This document shows, piece after piece, positions 45,073 to 53,062 of a DNA stretch of 64,000 bases. Position numbers and translations under genes: made by a program. The DNA is from CAIKMD01 sp963740675. GTDB lineage: Bacteria; Pseudomonadota; Alphaproteobacteria; ATCC43930; CGMCC-115725. The DNA is taken from positions 152,302 to 216,301 of the forward strand of contig CAVUFS010000002.1 in the NCBI GenBank assembly GCA_963740675.1, written 5' to 3'. Every line of letters begins with the position of its first letter. The first letter of the stretch is position 1. The notes beneath the pieces are model-generated. The model saw only the letters and a program-made list of their open reading frames with translations. It did not search any database and was not told where the DNA came from.

Positions 45073-45576
45073 ATGAATCGGACAACCTCGGCACTATCAT
45101 TGCCGGCGAAAACGGCGCTCGCCGCAATGTTGATGGCGACACTGGCTCCTGGCGCATCGAGGGCGGCTGACCAGGGCGGCGTTCAGGCCGGCATGCTCAC
45201 TTGTCAGGTAGCGAGCGGATGGGGCTTTATTTTCGGCTCGACGAAAGATCTGAAATGTGTGTTCTCATCGAAGCCCGGCGTCGAAGACCACTATACCGGA
45301 TCGATCGGCAGATACGGCGTTGACATCGGATACACCGCAGCAACGGTCATCGCATGGGCGGTTCTGGCACCGTCAACCGACGTCGCGCCGGGTTCCCTTG
45401 CAGGCACCTATACCGGCGCTACCGGCAGTGCGACAGTGGGCGCCGGGGTCGGTGCCAACGTACTCCTCGGTGGCGGATCTAAATCAATTTCACTACAGCC
45501 GGTCAGCTTCCAGGGAAGTACCGGTCTGAACGTCGCGGGCGGAATTGGGGTGTTGACTTTAACGCCGACGAGTTAA
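45073..45576 (+). CDS. Exported DUF992 protein
   Basis: 167 residues. Signal peptide (KTALAAMLMATLAPGASRA). Mature DUF992 pattern: VQAGMLTCQVASGWGFIFGSTKDLKCVF (two cysteines for a disulfide), DHYTGSIGRYGVDIGYT, GSLAGTYTGATGSATVGAGVGANVLLGG in parts, and a SLQPVSFQGSTGLNVAGGI end. Known: common in Rhizobiales and other alphas, function unknown; the fold is probably a beta sandwich. Confidence 0.85.
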   Translation: MNRTTSALSLPAKTALAAMLMATLAPGASRAADQGGVQAGMLTCQVASGWGFIFGSTKDLKCVFSSKPGVEDHYTGSIGRYGVDIGYTAATVIAWAVLAPSTDVAPGSLAGTYTGATGSATVGAGVGANVLLGGGSKSISLQPVSFQGSTGLNVAGGIGVLTLTPTS

Positions 45577-45943
45577 GCCCTCGCGCTAAGTTCGCGCCTC
45601 GGATCCCGCGGTTTCGCAATATTGCAGCGTCGTCGCGCGAGAGGAACGGCAGCGCTATCAGTAGACGTTCACGATCGAGATCCTGGTGCTCGAGCCGATG
45701 CTGCAATGAGCATGTCGAGTATCCCACGCCATCGGCGCCCGCCGCGCGGCAAGCGTCGAGAGACGCGACGCTCAAGGGTGCGAACGGTACTCATGACTGC
45801 CCGACGCACATCGGGTCCGATTGTTCGTGATGAATCTGTGCAAGGCTCGACCAACGACATCTAGCGACCTTTGTGCCGTTGCGAAACGCTTTATCGAGTG
45901 CCGCCTAGCGAAATGAACATGGCCCGCCCAATACCTGTTCTTT
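45577..45943. other. Gene-poor interval of about 370 bases
   Basis: Nothing I can support on either strand. Confidence 0.4.
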
Positions 45944-46120
45944 TCATTGCTGCTTGTCATCCGACCGCAGCCCGCTGCGGATCAGGTCTCGCAGGCTGAT
46001 ATGTTTTCCAACCAATCGCCCGCTCGGCGAATCGATATTCGTGATCATCCGCTCAAACGCCCGCCGAGACCAATCATCGGTCCGACTATTAAGACGCTTG
46101 ATCGCCTTCCATAGGTTCAC
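45944..46120 (-). CDS. Possible small protein, 58 aa
   Basis: From a GTG at 46120: VNLWKAIKRLNSRTDDWSRR then AFERMITNIDSPSGRLVGKH and LIRSGLRSDDKQQ. It follows the conserved hypothetical at 46131 by ten bases in the same direction, and its composition is not repetitive. No family known; the ribosome site is weak. Confidence 0.35.
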   Translation of the reverse strand: MNLWKAIKRLNSRTDDWSRRAFERMITNIDSPSGRLVGKHISLRDLIRSGLRSDDKQQ

Positions 46121-46130
46121 GGCCTTTGCC

Positions 46131-46640
46131 CTATTTTGCCAAGGGTCCCCGCTGCGACGTTTGCGAGGCTCCCTCACTCTGAGACTGTTCGATCGGAGGT
46201 GGCGGCGCACGACCGCGATAGACGGTCAATGCCTGAGCGCTCAGAAGAATCAGGATGAGGGATAAGAACAAGAGTGTCGTTTTCGCGGCAGGTTTCGGAG
46301 GAACGTTGGCACTTGCCGTCGCCTGGACAGGGCTGTCCGAAGAATGCTGGCCCGGCAAGAGAGCGGCCAGGCGCGACGCAATATCCCCCACTGCCGATTT
46401 CGGCCATTGTCCGCGCGGCAGGCTCGAAATCATCAAGGCCAACCGTTTCGTCGCCGTTTCTCTCGGGAGCTCGCTTAATCGAGCCGCTTCACCCCACGGG
46501 TCTACCCCGCATCGTGCCAATGCGGAAAGCATGGTGAGGACCATACCGTTGTCCTCCTCCCCGACCGGCGCATAGAGAAAATCATTGAACGCAGACGTTC
46601 GAAGCGAAAAAACGGAGCGTCCGGTCGTCGCTTCGCGCAC
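46131..46640 (-). CDS. Conserved hypothetical protein with C-terminal membrane helix
   Basis: 169 residues from a GTG at 46640 that follows the stop of a 29-aa membrane peptide by one base. N-terminal ~95 residues form a helical domain: FNDFLYAPVGEEDNGMVLTMLSALAR, DPWGEAARLSELPRETATKR, ALLPG; I have seen this pattern (FLFAPIGE--NGM-LSVLSALAR--LDPW-EAA-L--LP---A) in many Rhizobiales. Then a linker, one membrane helix (LLFLSLILILLSAQALTVY) and a Ser/Gln tail outside. Function unknown. Confidence 0.75.
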   Translation of the reverse strand: MREATTGRSVFSLRTSAFNDFLYAPVGEEDNGMVLTMLSALARCGVDPWGEAARLSELPRETATKRLALMISSLPRGQWPKSAVGDIASRLAALLPGQHSSDSPVQATASANVPPKPAAKTTLLFLSLILILLSAQALTVYRGRAPPPPIEQSQSEGASQTSQRGPLAK

Positions 46641-46641
46641 G

Positions 46642-46731
46642 TCAGCTATATGCGCGATAAAGCGCATACCCCGTGATGAGTAGCGCGAGTAAGACTGGAA
46701 TAACGATGGGGGGAACGAACCAGGAGGTCAT
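46642..46731 (-). CDS. 29-residue single-helix membrane peptide
   Basis: ATG 46731 to TGA 46642-46644; sequence MTSWFVPPIVIPVLLALLIT then GYALYRAYS. AGCAGGTG is five bases upstream. It has one membrane helix and a positive C-terminus. Its stop lies one base before the GTG of the next gene, so translation is probably coupled. In length and shape it recalls KdpF- or CydX-like helper peptides, but I claim no homology. Confidence 0.55.
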   Translation of the reverse strand: MTSWFVPPIVIPVLLALLITGYALYRAYS

Positions 46732-47178
46732 GGTGCACCTGCTCTTGGGCGGGAGTGCGCATCGCCTCTCTGCCGCAGGTGCCCGGCCGGAATGTTAGAA
46801 TCTGGCCTGCGATATCTGACAAATGTGCATGAATGGCTACGCTTACAAGATACAGCATCCCCGTCGTCGGCGTCGCGCCCTGCGCAATTCCATCAAACAG
46901 GGATTACGCGAAGGACGGACGGCCCGCGCACGGTGGTGCGGGAGGCGCCACGCGATGGCTAAAAGTTCCTCGGCAGCTTCATCGCTCGCATTCGACCGTA
47001 ACGATGTGCCAGGGACACATACTGCGCCCAGCCGACACGCAGCTTGTCGTCATTTAGCCATCAGATGGGCGACGATCAGAGCAGCAGCTTGTGGTTTTTG
47101 ACTGATCCGCGCATGGGTGGGCATAATTCCGCCAAACAATTGCATACGATCTCCCTGTGATCACGGCATAGGGTCAGA
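46732..47178. other. Gene-poor interval of about 450 bases
   Basis: No firm gene. A plus-strand frame 46833-47057 (74 codons, MATLTRYSIPVVGVAP) has no ribosome site or known relative. Confidence 0.35.
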
Positions 47179-47336
47179 ATGCAATCAGCCGAATATTATC
47201 GACAGAAAGCGACCGAGCTGCGCCAACAGGCGTCCGGTGTGCGCACGCAAAGAATCAAGGAACAACTCCTCGCTCTCGCCTCGAGTACGACAGTCTAGCT
47301 ACCCAGGCCGAGGGGCTCAGAGATAAAGAGCGGTAG
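47179..47336 (+). pseudogene. Small helical protein gene with one-base frameshift
   Basis: ATG 47179 gives QSAEYYRQKATELRQQASGV then RIKEQLLALAS and a premature stop at 47298. From 47283 the other frame reads EYDSLATQAEGLRDKER and stops at 47336. Known: many Rhizobiales encode a ~50-aa protein with the pattern ADYYR-KA-ELR--A-----IR-QLL-LA-EYD-LA-QAE-L. The two pieces join exactly at A-(S)-EYD, so a single base has been lost near 47281. Confidence 0.7.
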
Positions 47337-47472
47337 AACTCTCGATTACCGCGCGCATTGTGTGTATACTCCAGCTACCGTCAGCATTTGCCTCTGGGCG
47401 TTGACGGCTGAGAGACCGCGGCATCGATAGAATGTCCCGTGCTCCCGCCTGAATTGAAAGGCGGATAAAGTC

Positions 47473-47685
47473 ATGCTCGGATATCGATGCTATTTCCTTG
47501 GAAAAGAAGCGCGGATTCTCGCGCGTCGAGATTTTTATGCCGATGGCGACGCTGAGGCCCTCACCACAGCGAGGACAATGTCTACGGAGAAGAGGCCTCA
47601 CGGCTTCGAACTTTGGGAGGGGAAACGTTACATCCATGGCGAGGATTACGCAGACCACAGCCCATCACTAGGGTCCGCCGCCTAG
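47473..47685 (+). CDS. Small FELWEG-motif protein (single-domain relative of family X)
   Basis: 70 residues. Pattern: YRCYFLGKEARILARRDFYA, DGDAEALTTAR and GFELWEGKRYIH. The same order (Y-C-FL---G-I-----F-A--D--A---A, then FELW-G--L) occurs at 58759 and in the N-terminal half of the four family X proteins here. Widespread in Bradyrhizobium-like genomes, function unknown. It starts the block that contains the X/Y cassettes. No signal peptide. Confidence 0.65.
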   Translation: MLGYRCYFLGKEARILARRDFYADGDAEALTTARTMSTEKRPHGFELWEGKRYIHGEDYADHSPSLGSAA

Positions 47686-47736
47686 CGCTTCGCTTTCTCC
47701 GGCTTCGCCGTTGCAATCTCGCGGCCCAGCCGGCGG

Positions 47737-48093
47737 CTAGCTCAGCTCGCTCAGCCGCGTATTGATCCTCGGGCTGTCGCGCAACTCGCAGCTCGTTTTC
47801 ATCGCGCCCTCTAAGATCCTCACCGCGATCCTCTCGATCGCCCGTTGCAATGTCGTGTCCTGGGCGCCCGCGAATGCCTCACCCGCCTGTGCAATGATCG
47901 CGCGCGTCTGCAAACCCGCGGAGCTCGTAACGAGCTGCGCGCCATACCATAACTCAAAATCATCGCAGCGATCGGTGCAGGCAGCGAATGCGAGCGCGGC
48001 CGCCCGGCACGCCCAATCGTCATTCTCCGCGCTGAATTCGCTGTGCGCGGTGATTTTTCCCTGCCGCAGCAGAAATATTCGATAAAGATTCAT
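47737..48093 (-). CDS. Family X protein, copy 1
   Basis: 118 residues: MNLYRIFLLRQGKITAHSEF, ENDDWACRAAALAFAACTDR, CDDFELWYGAQLV, then AIERIAVRILEGAMKTSCEL and RDSPRINTRLSELS. The N-terminal ~60 residues are the FELW-G domain of the small protein at 47473; the C-terminal ~45 form one or two helices unique to family X. Cysteines in AC-x13-C-x3-C are shared among copies. Divergent from a family Y gene over 237 bases. Cytoplasmic by composition. Function unknown. Confidence 0.7.
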   Translation of the reverse strand: MNLYRIFLLRQGKITAHSEFSAENDDWACRAAALAFAACTDRCDDFELWYGAQLVTSSAGLQTRAIIAQAGEAFAGAQDTTLQRAIERIAVRILEGAMKTSCELRDSPRINTRLSELS

Positions 48094-48117
48094 GCCCGCC
48101 TATCGCCTTATGAACTT

Positions 48118-48147
48118 GCGGCGATTTGACCATACCTATCCACGGGT
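48118..48147. promoter_or_regulatory. Conserved element of the X/Y divergent interval, copy 1
   Basis: GCGGCGATTTGACC followed by ATACCTATCCACGGGT. The same element precedes the other X genes at 51784 and 52576, and a shorter core (CATACTTATCCACAG) at 49014. It lies 25-54 bases before the X start and about 180 before the Y start. Confidence 0.5.
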
Positions 48148-48330
48148 CATGCAATTCTTATAACCCCTAATATAGGACAATTTTTCCGCTAAAATTTGGA
48201 CATACAGTAAATTTAAAATTGGGGCGTTCCGTAACGAATCGGTAAGTTATCGGCGTCTAACTCGTCTTGAAGGAGAAAGAACGTCAATCATAAAAACGAC
48301 CAACTGCCGAAGAAAGGCGGGGAACGTGCG

Positions 48331-48507
48331 ATGCCGAGCAGGATCCACATTCTAAGGTTTTTTCGAGATGCGGAGGCGCGTTTGCGCGAGCTCGTCGAAC
48401 GGAAGGCGAGCGACGCCACGTCAGACTTGCAGCAACTTGCCGATGAAATTTCGAGTCACGCGACCGAGCTGAAACGCGAGCTGATCGCAGAGGGTCTGAT
48501 TTCTTGA
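48331..48507 (+). CDS. Family Y protein, copy 1 (58 aa)
   Basis: MPSRIHILRFFRDAEARLRE then LVERKASDATSDLQQLADEI and SSHATELKRELIAEGLIS. Two charged amphipathic helices. Three copies in the window have exactly 58 residues with constant ends (MP-R-H-LRFFRD and LKREL-A-GLIS) and a variable centre. GGGGAA precedes the ATG in this copy. Convergent with family X copy 2 (85 bases). Small size, charge and helices would fit a regulator, antitoxin-like or adaptor role, but nothing proves one. Confidence 0.7.
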   Translation: MPSRIHILRFFRDAEARLRELVERKASDATSDLQQLADEISSHATELKRELIAEGLIS

Positions 48508-48592
48508 TTTACCCATCGGCGGCCTGAAAGCCGGATCGGCAAAAAGGACAGGCATCGCCGCGCAGGCAAACGAGCGCTCGGCAATGTCGGCG

Positions 48593-48976
48593 CTAGCGCG
48601 ACACAGGCGGCGTTCGACGCAACTCACTCAGCCGTAAATTGAGCCTCGGGCTGGCGCGCAGCGCGTCGCTCATCTCCATCGCGGCCTCTTCGATCGTCAC
48701 GGCAATCCTCTCGATCGCCTCTTCCAATGTCGCGACATGGTCGTCGGCTCTCGCGGCTACATTCGCCGCGCGTGCGATGATCGCGCGCGCCTTCCAACTG
48801 GCGCGACGCGTGACCAGCCGCACGCCAGCCCATAATTCGAAATCATCGCAGCCATCGGTGCAGGCATCGAAGACGAGGGCGGTCGCCGCGCACGCGTGCT
48901 CGTCATTTTCCGCATTGAATTCGTATCGCATGACGATTTTGCCCTGCTGCAGCAGGAATAGCTGGTACCGGTTCAT
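48593..48976 (-). CDS. Family X protein, copy 2
   Basis: 127 residues, the most divergent copy: MNRYQLFLLQQGKIVMRYEF, CTDGCDDFELWAGVRLV, EEAIERIAVTIEEAAMEMSD and ALRASPRLNLRLSELR. Same two-part build as copy 1 and the same cysteine spacing (ACTDGCDD). It has no divergent Y partner: upstream lie AT-rich DNA with a DnaA-box-like TTATCCACA and then the GST gene. Confidence 0.7.
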   Translation of the reverse strand: MNRYQLFLLQQGKIVMRYEFNAENDEHACAATALVFDACTDGCDDFELWAGVRLVTRRASWKARAIIARAANVAARADDHVATLEEAIERIAVTIEEAAMEMSDALRASPRLNLRLSELRRTPPVSR

Positions 48977-49013
48977 GTCCCCCGCGCCGTCCTTTCACGG
49001 CACGGCCAGTTCA

Positions 49014-49028
49014 TCATACTTATCCACA
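49014..49028. promoter_or_regulatory. TTATCCACA core before family X copy 2
   Basis: CATACTTATCCACAG; the inner nine bases (49020-49028) equal the consensus DnaA box. An AT-rich stretch (TATATATTATAGTTG) follows at 49033. It matches the TATCCAC core of the elements before the other three X genes. Confidence 0.45.
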
Positions 49029-49164
49029 GACGTATATATTATAGTTGTATCATAAGAATTTTCTACTTTAACGGGTACATCTGCCTAAAAAGTAAGCTGG
49101 CGGCCCTATTACGATTGCCCCGCGGGAATCCCCGCCCCCGGCATCTCGGTCAGCCGGGACAGAG

Positions 49165-49860
49165 CTATTCGCGCATCACCGCTTGGTGGATGGCGGTGCA
49201 GTGGCGCACGAGGTTTTGCCGCGAGGCCACGAACGCTTTCAGCGGCGTGGCGATGTCATAGAAATGGATATTCGCAATGAAGCCGTAGATGGCGGCGTCG
49301 ATGCTGGTCGGGGCTTCGCCATGCACATAGCCGCTGTCCGGAACGAGCGCGGCGAGGACGCCGAGATCAGCAAGGCCCCGCGCATAGGCGGCATCCGGCG
49401 CATAGCGTCCGATGCCTTGGAAATGATAGCGCTGAAAATTGTAGTCGCGCGCCTTCTGCAATCCGTCTTCGGTCAGGTTCGGGTACTCGCGCATGATGGC
49501 CGCGCGGAAGGCCGGCCAGTAGCGCTCATCCTGCCAGCGCGAATACGACATCACCCAATAGAGATCGTCGAGCAGGCGCGTAACGAGGAGATTCAACGAG
49601 CGCTGGTGCCCGCCGAGCGCGGCATCCACCGTCACGCCGTGATTGCGGATCAGATGGGCAATGATGGCGTCGCTGTCGCCGATGATCTCGCCATCGTCGG
49701 CGATATAGGGAAGCTGCCCGCGCGGCGCCGCCGACGCATCGAAAATATGCTCATGCACGAACGGCAAGCCGGCGAGACGCAAGAAGGCGAAGACCTTCAG
49801 CCCGTAGCCGTTGTTATCCGCGACACCGAAAAGCACTGGATATGAATAGAGTGTGATCAT
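49165..49860 (-). CDS. Glutathione S-transferase family protein
   Basis: 231 residues. N-terminal thioredoxin-like domain with YSYPVLFGVADNNGYGLKVFAFL, cis-Pro in GQLPYIADDGEIIGDSDAII, then a helical C-terminal domain. Resembles the metaxin-like/Tom37-type GSTs (opening ITLYSYPVLFG-A). Cytoplasmic; substrate unknown. It interrupts the X/Y array and is not part of the duplicated units. Confidence 0.82.
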   Translation of the reverse strand: MITLYSYPVLFGVADNNGYGLKVFAFLRLAGLPFVHEHIFDASAAPRGQLPYIADDGEIIGDSDAIIAHLIRNHGVTVDAALGGHQRSLNLLVTRLLDDLYWVMSYSRWQDERYWPAFRAAIMREYPNLTEDGLQKARDYNFQRYHFQGIGRYAPDAAYARGLADLGVLAALVPDSGYVHGEAPTSIDAAIYGFIANIHFYDIATPLKAFVASRQNLVRHCTAIHQAVMRE

Positions 49861-50173
49861 GGCCACAAACTCTAGACCGCATGGGGACGATGGAGAATGG
49901 GTGTTCCGAATGCGTCCGGCTAACGACCGATCGTATTACTCCTTCGGAAGCGCGCGAATAGCCGTCCGGCTCGGGCATGCTGCCAACACGCGCGTCCTAT
50001 AGCACTCCGACAGGTTGCGACGTGACTGAGCTTCAGGGCACCCTCGCTTTCTTGCCGTTTGAACATTGAGGCGCGAAGGGAATCCAGCGGAGCCCCCTTC
50101 GAAGGGTGGCCCGACCCCGAACGAACCTTTCTTCGCTGATTGATGGACGATCAGCCCGATTGGGGGGTGAACA
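49861..50173. other. Interval of about 310 bases without a gene
   Basis: Divergent promoters for the GST and the acyltransferase should be here; no other structure noticed. Confidence 0.4.
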
Positions 50174-51361
50174 GTGACAGCGACAACCGATCTTCGCGAC
50201 ACACGCGCATCGGATGGCATGCGGATGGTGCAGCTCGATGCGCTTCGCGCCTTCGCCATCTTCGCCGTCATGCTTTTGCACTTTTGGCCGGAGAATTTCG
50301 TCGTCGAGCACTTCCCGATTGGCGCCACGGGACTTTATCTTTTCTTCGTCCTGAGCGGCTTTCTCATCACGGGCATTCTCGACCGCGGCAGGACGAGCCC
50401 GCGCTCCCGCTTCATCCCCGAATTCTATCTGCGCCGGGCGCTTCGGCTGCTGCCGCTCTATTACGCTGTCGTCCTGTTCCTGCTGATCTTCAGCCCCGAA
50501 GCACAACAGCACTGGCCGTGCTACGCGGTCCAGATCATGAATGTCTGCATCACGGCGCAATCCCAATGGGGGCCGGCCGGCCATTTCTGGTCGCTCGCCG
50601 CCGAAGAGCAGTTTTATCTGCTGTGGCCGTTTGCTGTTCTGTTTCTCAATCGGCGTTGGCTGATCGTGGCTTGCTGGATGCTGATCCTGATTGCGCCGCT
50701 CTATCGCGCCGCCGCGGTGCTCATCACGCATGAGCCGTTTGCGGGTACATTGCTGCCGGGCGTGGTGGACTGCCTGGCGGCCGGCGCCTTGCTCGCGCTC
50801 GAGCCCGCTGCGTTTCCGGCACGGGTCACGCTGCCGATGGGCTTAACCGGCGCGGCGATCGTTGCGCTGATGTACATCAGCCCCAGCACAGGGCCCGTCG
50901 CGGACGAAGCGCTCGAGACGACTTTGATGCTGCCGTTGCTCTGCTGGTTGGTTGGCGGCGCGTCGCAGGGCTTCGGCGGAGCGCTCGGGCGGATCCTGTC
51001 CGACCCGCGCCTGCGCTATATCGGTCGGATCTCCTATTGCATGTATGTCGTCCACTTCCCCTTGATCCGAGCGCCATCGGTCGTTCGCCATCTCCTGCCC
51101 CACCTGCCGGGCGGCGCGCACATCCTTCCCTATCTCCTGATCCGCCTTCAGCCGGGCCCGCATGCCTTTCTGCGCTTCGGAGCGCTGAGCGCGGCAACGA
51201 TCGCCATCGCCGCGTTCTCGTGGCAGTTCTATGAGGGACCGATCAACAGCATGCGCAACAGCGTGTCACTGGCGCGCTGGTTCGGCGGCGGCACCGGACA
51301 AGCGAAGACGCGTAGCGTGTCCAAAACGCAATTGGAAACGGCGCTGGCGCAACGGGAATAA
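50174..51361 (+). CDS. Acyltransferase-3 (OafA/YrhL-type) membrane protein
   Basis: 395 residues from a GTG preceded by GGGGG. About ten membrane helices. Acyltransferase-3 motifs: QLDALRAFAIFAVMLLHFWP (R-A and catalytic His), GLYLFFVLSGFLITGIL and R-PLYY with GHFWSLAAEEQFYLLWPF. Known: such proteins O-acetylate lipopolysaccharide, peptidoglycan or exopolysaccharide using acetyl-CoA. Its last ~50 bases recur as a decayed copy at 53063-53113, so this gene took part in the duplication of the neighbouring cassettes. Confidence 0.88.
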   Translation: MTATTDLRDTRASDGMRMVQLDALRAFAIFAVMLLHFWPENFVVEHFPIGATGLYLFFVLSGFLITGILDRGRTSPRSRFIPEFYLRRALRLLPLYYAVVLFLLIFSPEAQQHWPCYAVQIMNVCITAQSQWGPAGHFWSLAAEEQFYLLWPFAVLFLNRRWLIVACWMLILIAPLYRAAAVLITHEPFAGTLLPGVVDCLAAGALLALEPAAFPARVTLPMGLTGAAIVALMYISPSTGPVADEALETTLMLPLLCWLVGGASQGFGGALGRILSDPRLRYIGRISYCMYVVHFPLIRAPSVVRHLLPHLPGGAHILPYLLIRLQPGPHAFLRFGALSAATIAIAAFSWQFYEGPINSMRNSVSLARWFGGGTGQAKTRSVSKTQLETALAQRE

Positions 51362-51381
51362 TCCCATCGACTTGCGGTCGG

Positions 51382-51759
51382 CTACCGCCCCCCGGCAGGA
51401 GCCGGTCGCAGCACGTTCAGCCGCGCGTTGAGTCTCTGGCTATCGCGCAGCAATGCGCACGTCTTCATCGCGGCCTCCAAGATCGCGACGGCGATCCGCT
51501 CGATCCCCGCATCCGCGGCCATGGCCTGGCGTTCCGCGAATGCCGCGTCCGCCGTTGCGTCGAGCGTGTGCGTCCTCAAACCCGCGCGGCTCGCGATGAG
51601 TTGCACGCCAAACCACAATTCAAAATCATCGCAGTGGTCGGTGCAGGCATCGAATGCGAGCGCGGCCGCCCGGCACGCCCGCGCGTCATTGTCCGCACCG
51701 AATTCGTGATGTGCGGTGATCTTGCCCTGTCTCAGTAGAAATATCCGGTAACAACTCAT
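51382..51759 (-). CDS. Family X protein, copy 3
   Basis: 125 residues from ATG 51759 (the frame runs 29 codons further without homology): MSCYRIFLLRQGKITAHHEF, DNDARACRAAALAFDACTDH, CDDFELWFGVQLI, AGIERIAVAILEAAMKTCAL and LRDSQRLNARLNVLRPAP. Nearly the same as copies 1 and 4 in the first 60 residues. Converges on the acyltransferase (20 bases). Divergent from family Y copy 2 over 226 bases. Confidence 0.72.
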   Translation of the reverse strand: MSCYRIFLLRQGKITAHHEFGADNDARACRAAALAFDACTDHCDDFELWFGVQLIASRAGLRTHTLDATADAAFAERQAMAADAGIERIAVAILEAAMKTCALLRDSQRLNARLNVLRPAPAGGR

Positions 51760-51783
51760 GCCACTAACCGTTCTGATCAACCA

Positions 51784-51813
51784 GCGGCGATTTGACCATA
51801 CATATCCACGGGT
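51784..51813. promoter_or_regulatory. Conserved element of the X/Y divergent interval, copy 2
   Basis: GCGGCGATTTGACC then ATACATATCCACGGGT; one base differs from copy 1 over 30. Followed by the same GCAATTCTTATAA block (51817-51829). Confidence 0.5.
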
Positions 51814-51985
51814 GGCGCAATTCTTATAATCTGCAATGTAAGACAAATTTTTGGAAAATTTGATATAAACCGTGACTATAAAATTGAGACATTCTCATCG
51901 CTGATCGGTAAGTTGGTAAGCATCCAACACGGGTTGGCAGAACTTTTATAGAAACGCCAACGACCGAATTAAGGATTGGGATGCG

Positions 51986-52162
51986 ATGCCCAGCAGGATC
52001 CACACTCTAAGATTTTTCCGAGATACCGAAGCCTGTTTGCGCGATCTCGCCGAAGCAAATTCGCGCGACATCACCTCAGACTTGGTGCAACTGGCCGATA
52101 AGGTCTCGGGTCACGCGACCGAGCTGAAACGCGAGCTGATCGCGGACGGTCTCATTTCCTGA
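51986..52162 (+). CDS. Family Y protein, copy 2 (58 aa)
   Basis: MPSRIHTLRFFRDTEACLRD then LAEANSRDITSDLVQLADKV and SGHATELKRELIADGLIS. Same length and ends as copies 1 and 3; the centre (residues 22-32) varies most. GGATTGGG upstream of the ATG. Converges on family X copy 4 at 17 bases. Confidence 0.72.
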   Translation: MPSRIHTLRFFRDTEACLRDLAEANSRDITSDLVQLADKVSGHATELKRELIADGLIS

Positions 52163-52179
52163 TTTGCCGATCGGCGGCG

Positions 52180-52551
52180 TTACTGCAACCTAGTCGGGGG
52201 CAGGCGCAACGCATTCAGCCGCACGTTGAGCCGCGGGCTATCGCGCAGCGCGCTGCTCGTTTCCATTGCGGCCTCGATGATCCTCACCGCGATCCTCTCG
52301 ATCGCCTCATTCGATCCCATGGTCAGAGACCCCGCGAACGCCGTGTCCGTCTCAGCGACGATCGCCCGCGTCCTCAGACCTGTATTGCTCGTGACGAGCT
52401 GCGTGCCCTTCCATAATTCAAACTCATCGCACTGATCGGCGCAGGCATCGAATGCGAGGGCCGCCGCCTGGCACGCCCAGTCGTCATTCTCCGCGCGGAA
52501 TTCGTGATGTGCGGTGATTTTGCCCTGCCGTAGCAGAAATGTTCGATACAT
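52180..52551 (-). CDS. Family X protein, copy 4
   Basis: 123 residues from ATG 52551: MYRTFLLRQGKITAHHEFRA, ENDDWACQAAALAFDACADQ, CDEFELWKGTQLV, NEAIERIAVRIIEAAMETSS and ALRDSPRLNVRLNALRLPP. Cysteines as in the other copies. Divergent from family Y copy 3 over 243 bases. Confidence 0.72.
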   Translation of the reverse strand: MYRTFLLRQGKITAHHEFRAENDDWACQAAALAFDACADQCDEFELWKGTQLVTSNTGLRTRAIVAETDTAFAGSLTMGSNEAIERIAVRIIEAAMETSSALRDSPRLNVRLNALRLPPTRLQ

Positions 52552-52575
52552 GCCGACCGCCGTCCTTATGAGCGC

Positions 52576-52605
52576 GCGGCGATTTGACATACCTACCCAT
52601 CGGGG
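52576..52605. promoter_or_regulatory. Conserved element of the X/Y divergent interval, copy 3
   Basis: GCGGCGATTTGAC then ATACCTACCCATCGGGG: same block as copies 1 and 2 with a one-base gap and a few changes, again 25-54 bases before the X start. Confidence 0.45.
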
Positions 52606-52794
52606 GCGCAATTACTATAGCGTGTAATCTCGGACAATTTTTCTGCAAAAGGTACTGCGACATCCAGGAAATCTAAAATCTCGACCAAAAATAACCAATA
52701 GGTAAGCTATCCCGCGCCTAACTCTTCGGATTGCGAGGAAAAGTACGTCGTCCACAGAAACTGCTGACGACCGAAGAAGAGTGGAGAACGTGCG

Positions 52795-52971
52795 ATGCCG
52801 AGAAGGGTCCACATTCTAAGGTTTTTCCGAGATACCGAAGCACGTTTGCGCGAGCTCGCTCAACGATGTCCGGGCGACAGCGCGTCAGAGCTGCTGCAAC
52901 TCGCCGATGAGATGTCGGTTCACGCGGCCGCGCTGAAACGCGAACTGCTCGCGGACGGCCTCATTTCCTGA
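52795..52971 (+). CDS. Family Y protein, copy 3 (58 aa)
   Basis: MPRRVHILRFFRDTEARLRE then LAQRCPGDSASELLQLADEM and SVHAAALKRELLADGLIS. Exactly 58 residues again. GTGGAGAACGTGCG before the ATG nearly repeats the leader of copy 1. Followed by a decayed copy of the acyltransferase 3' end. Confidence 0.72.
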   Translation: MPRRVHILRFFRDTEARLRELAQRCPGDSASELLQLADEMSVHAAALKRELLADGLIS

Positions 52972-53062
52972 TCCGCCGATCGGCGGCCTGATGGTGTGCA
53001 CGTTTGAGCCGCCCGTGCCGCCATCCTCTTTTTCCCGGCACATGCGATCTCGCACACGCTTG

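Noticed and set aside
46833..47057. 74-codon plus-strand frame MATLTRYSIPVV
   Set aside because: No ribosome site, odd composition after residue 20, no known relative.
49020..49028. Replication origin
   Set aside because: One perfect DnaA box and AT-rich DNA, but no cluster of boxes and no dnaA, parAB or repABC gene nearby.
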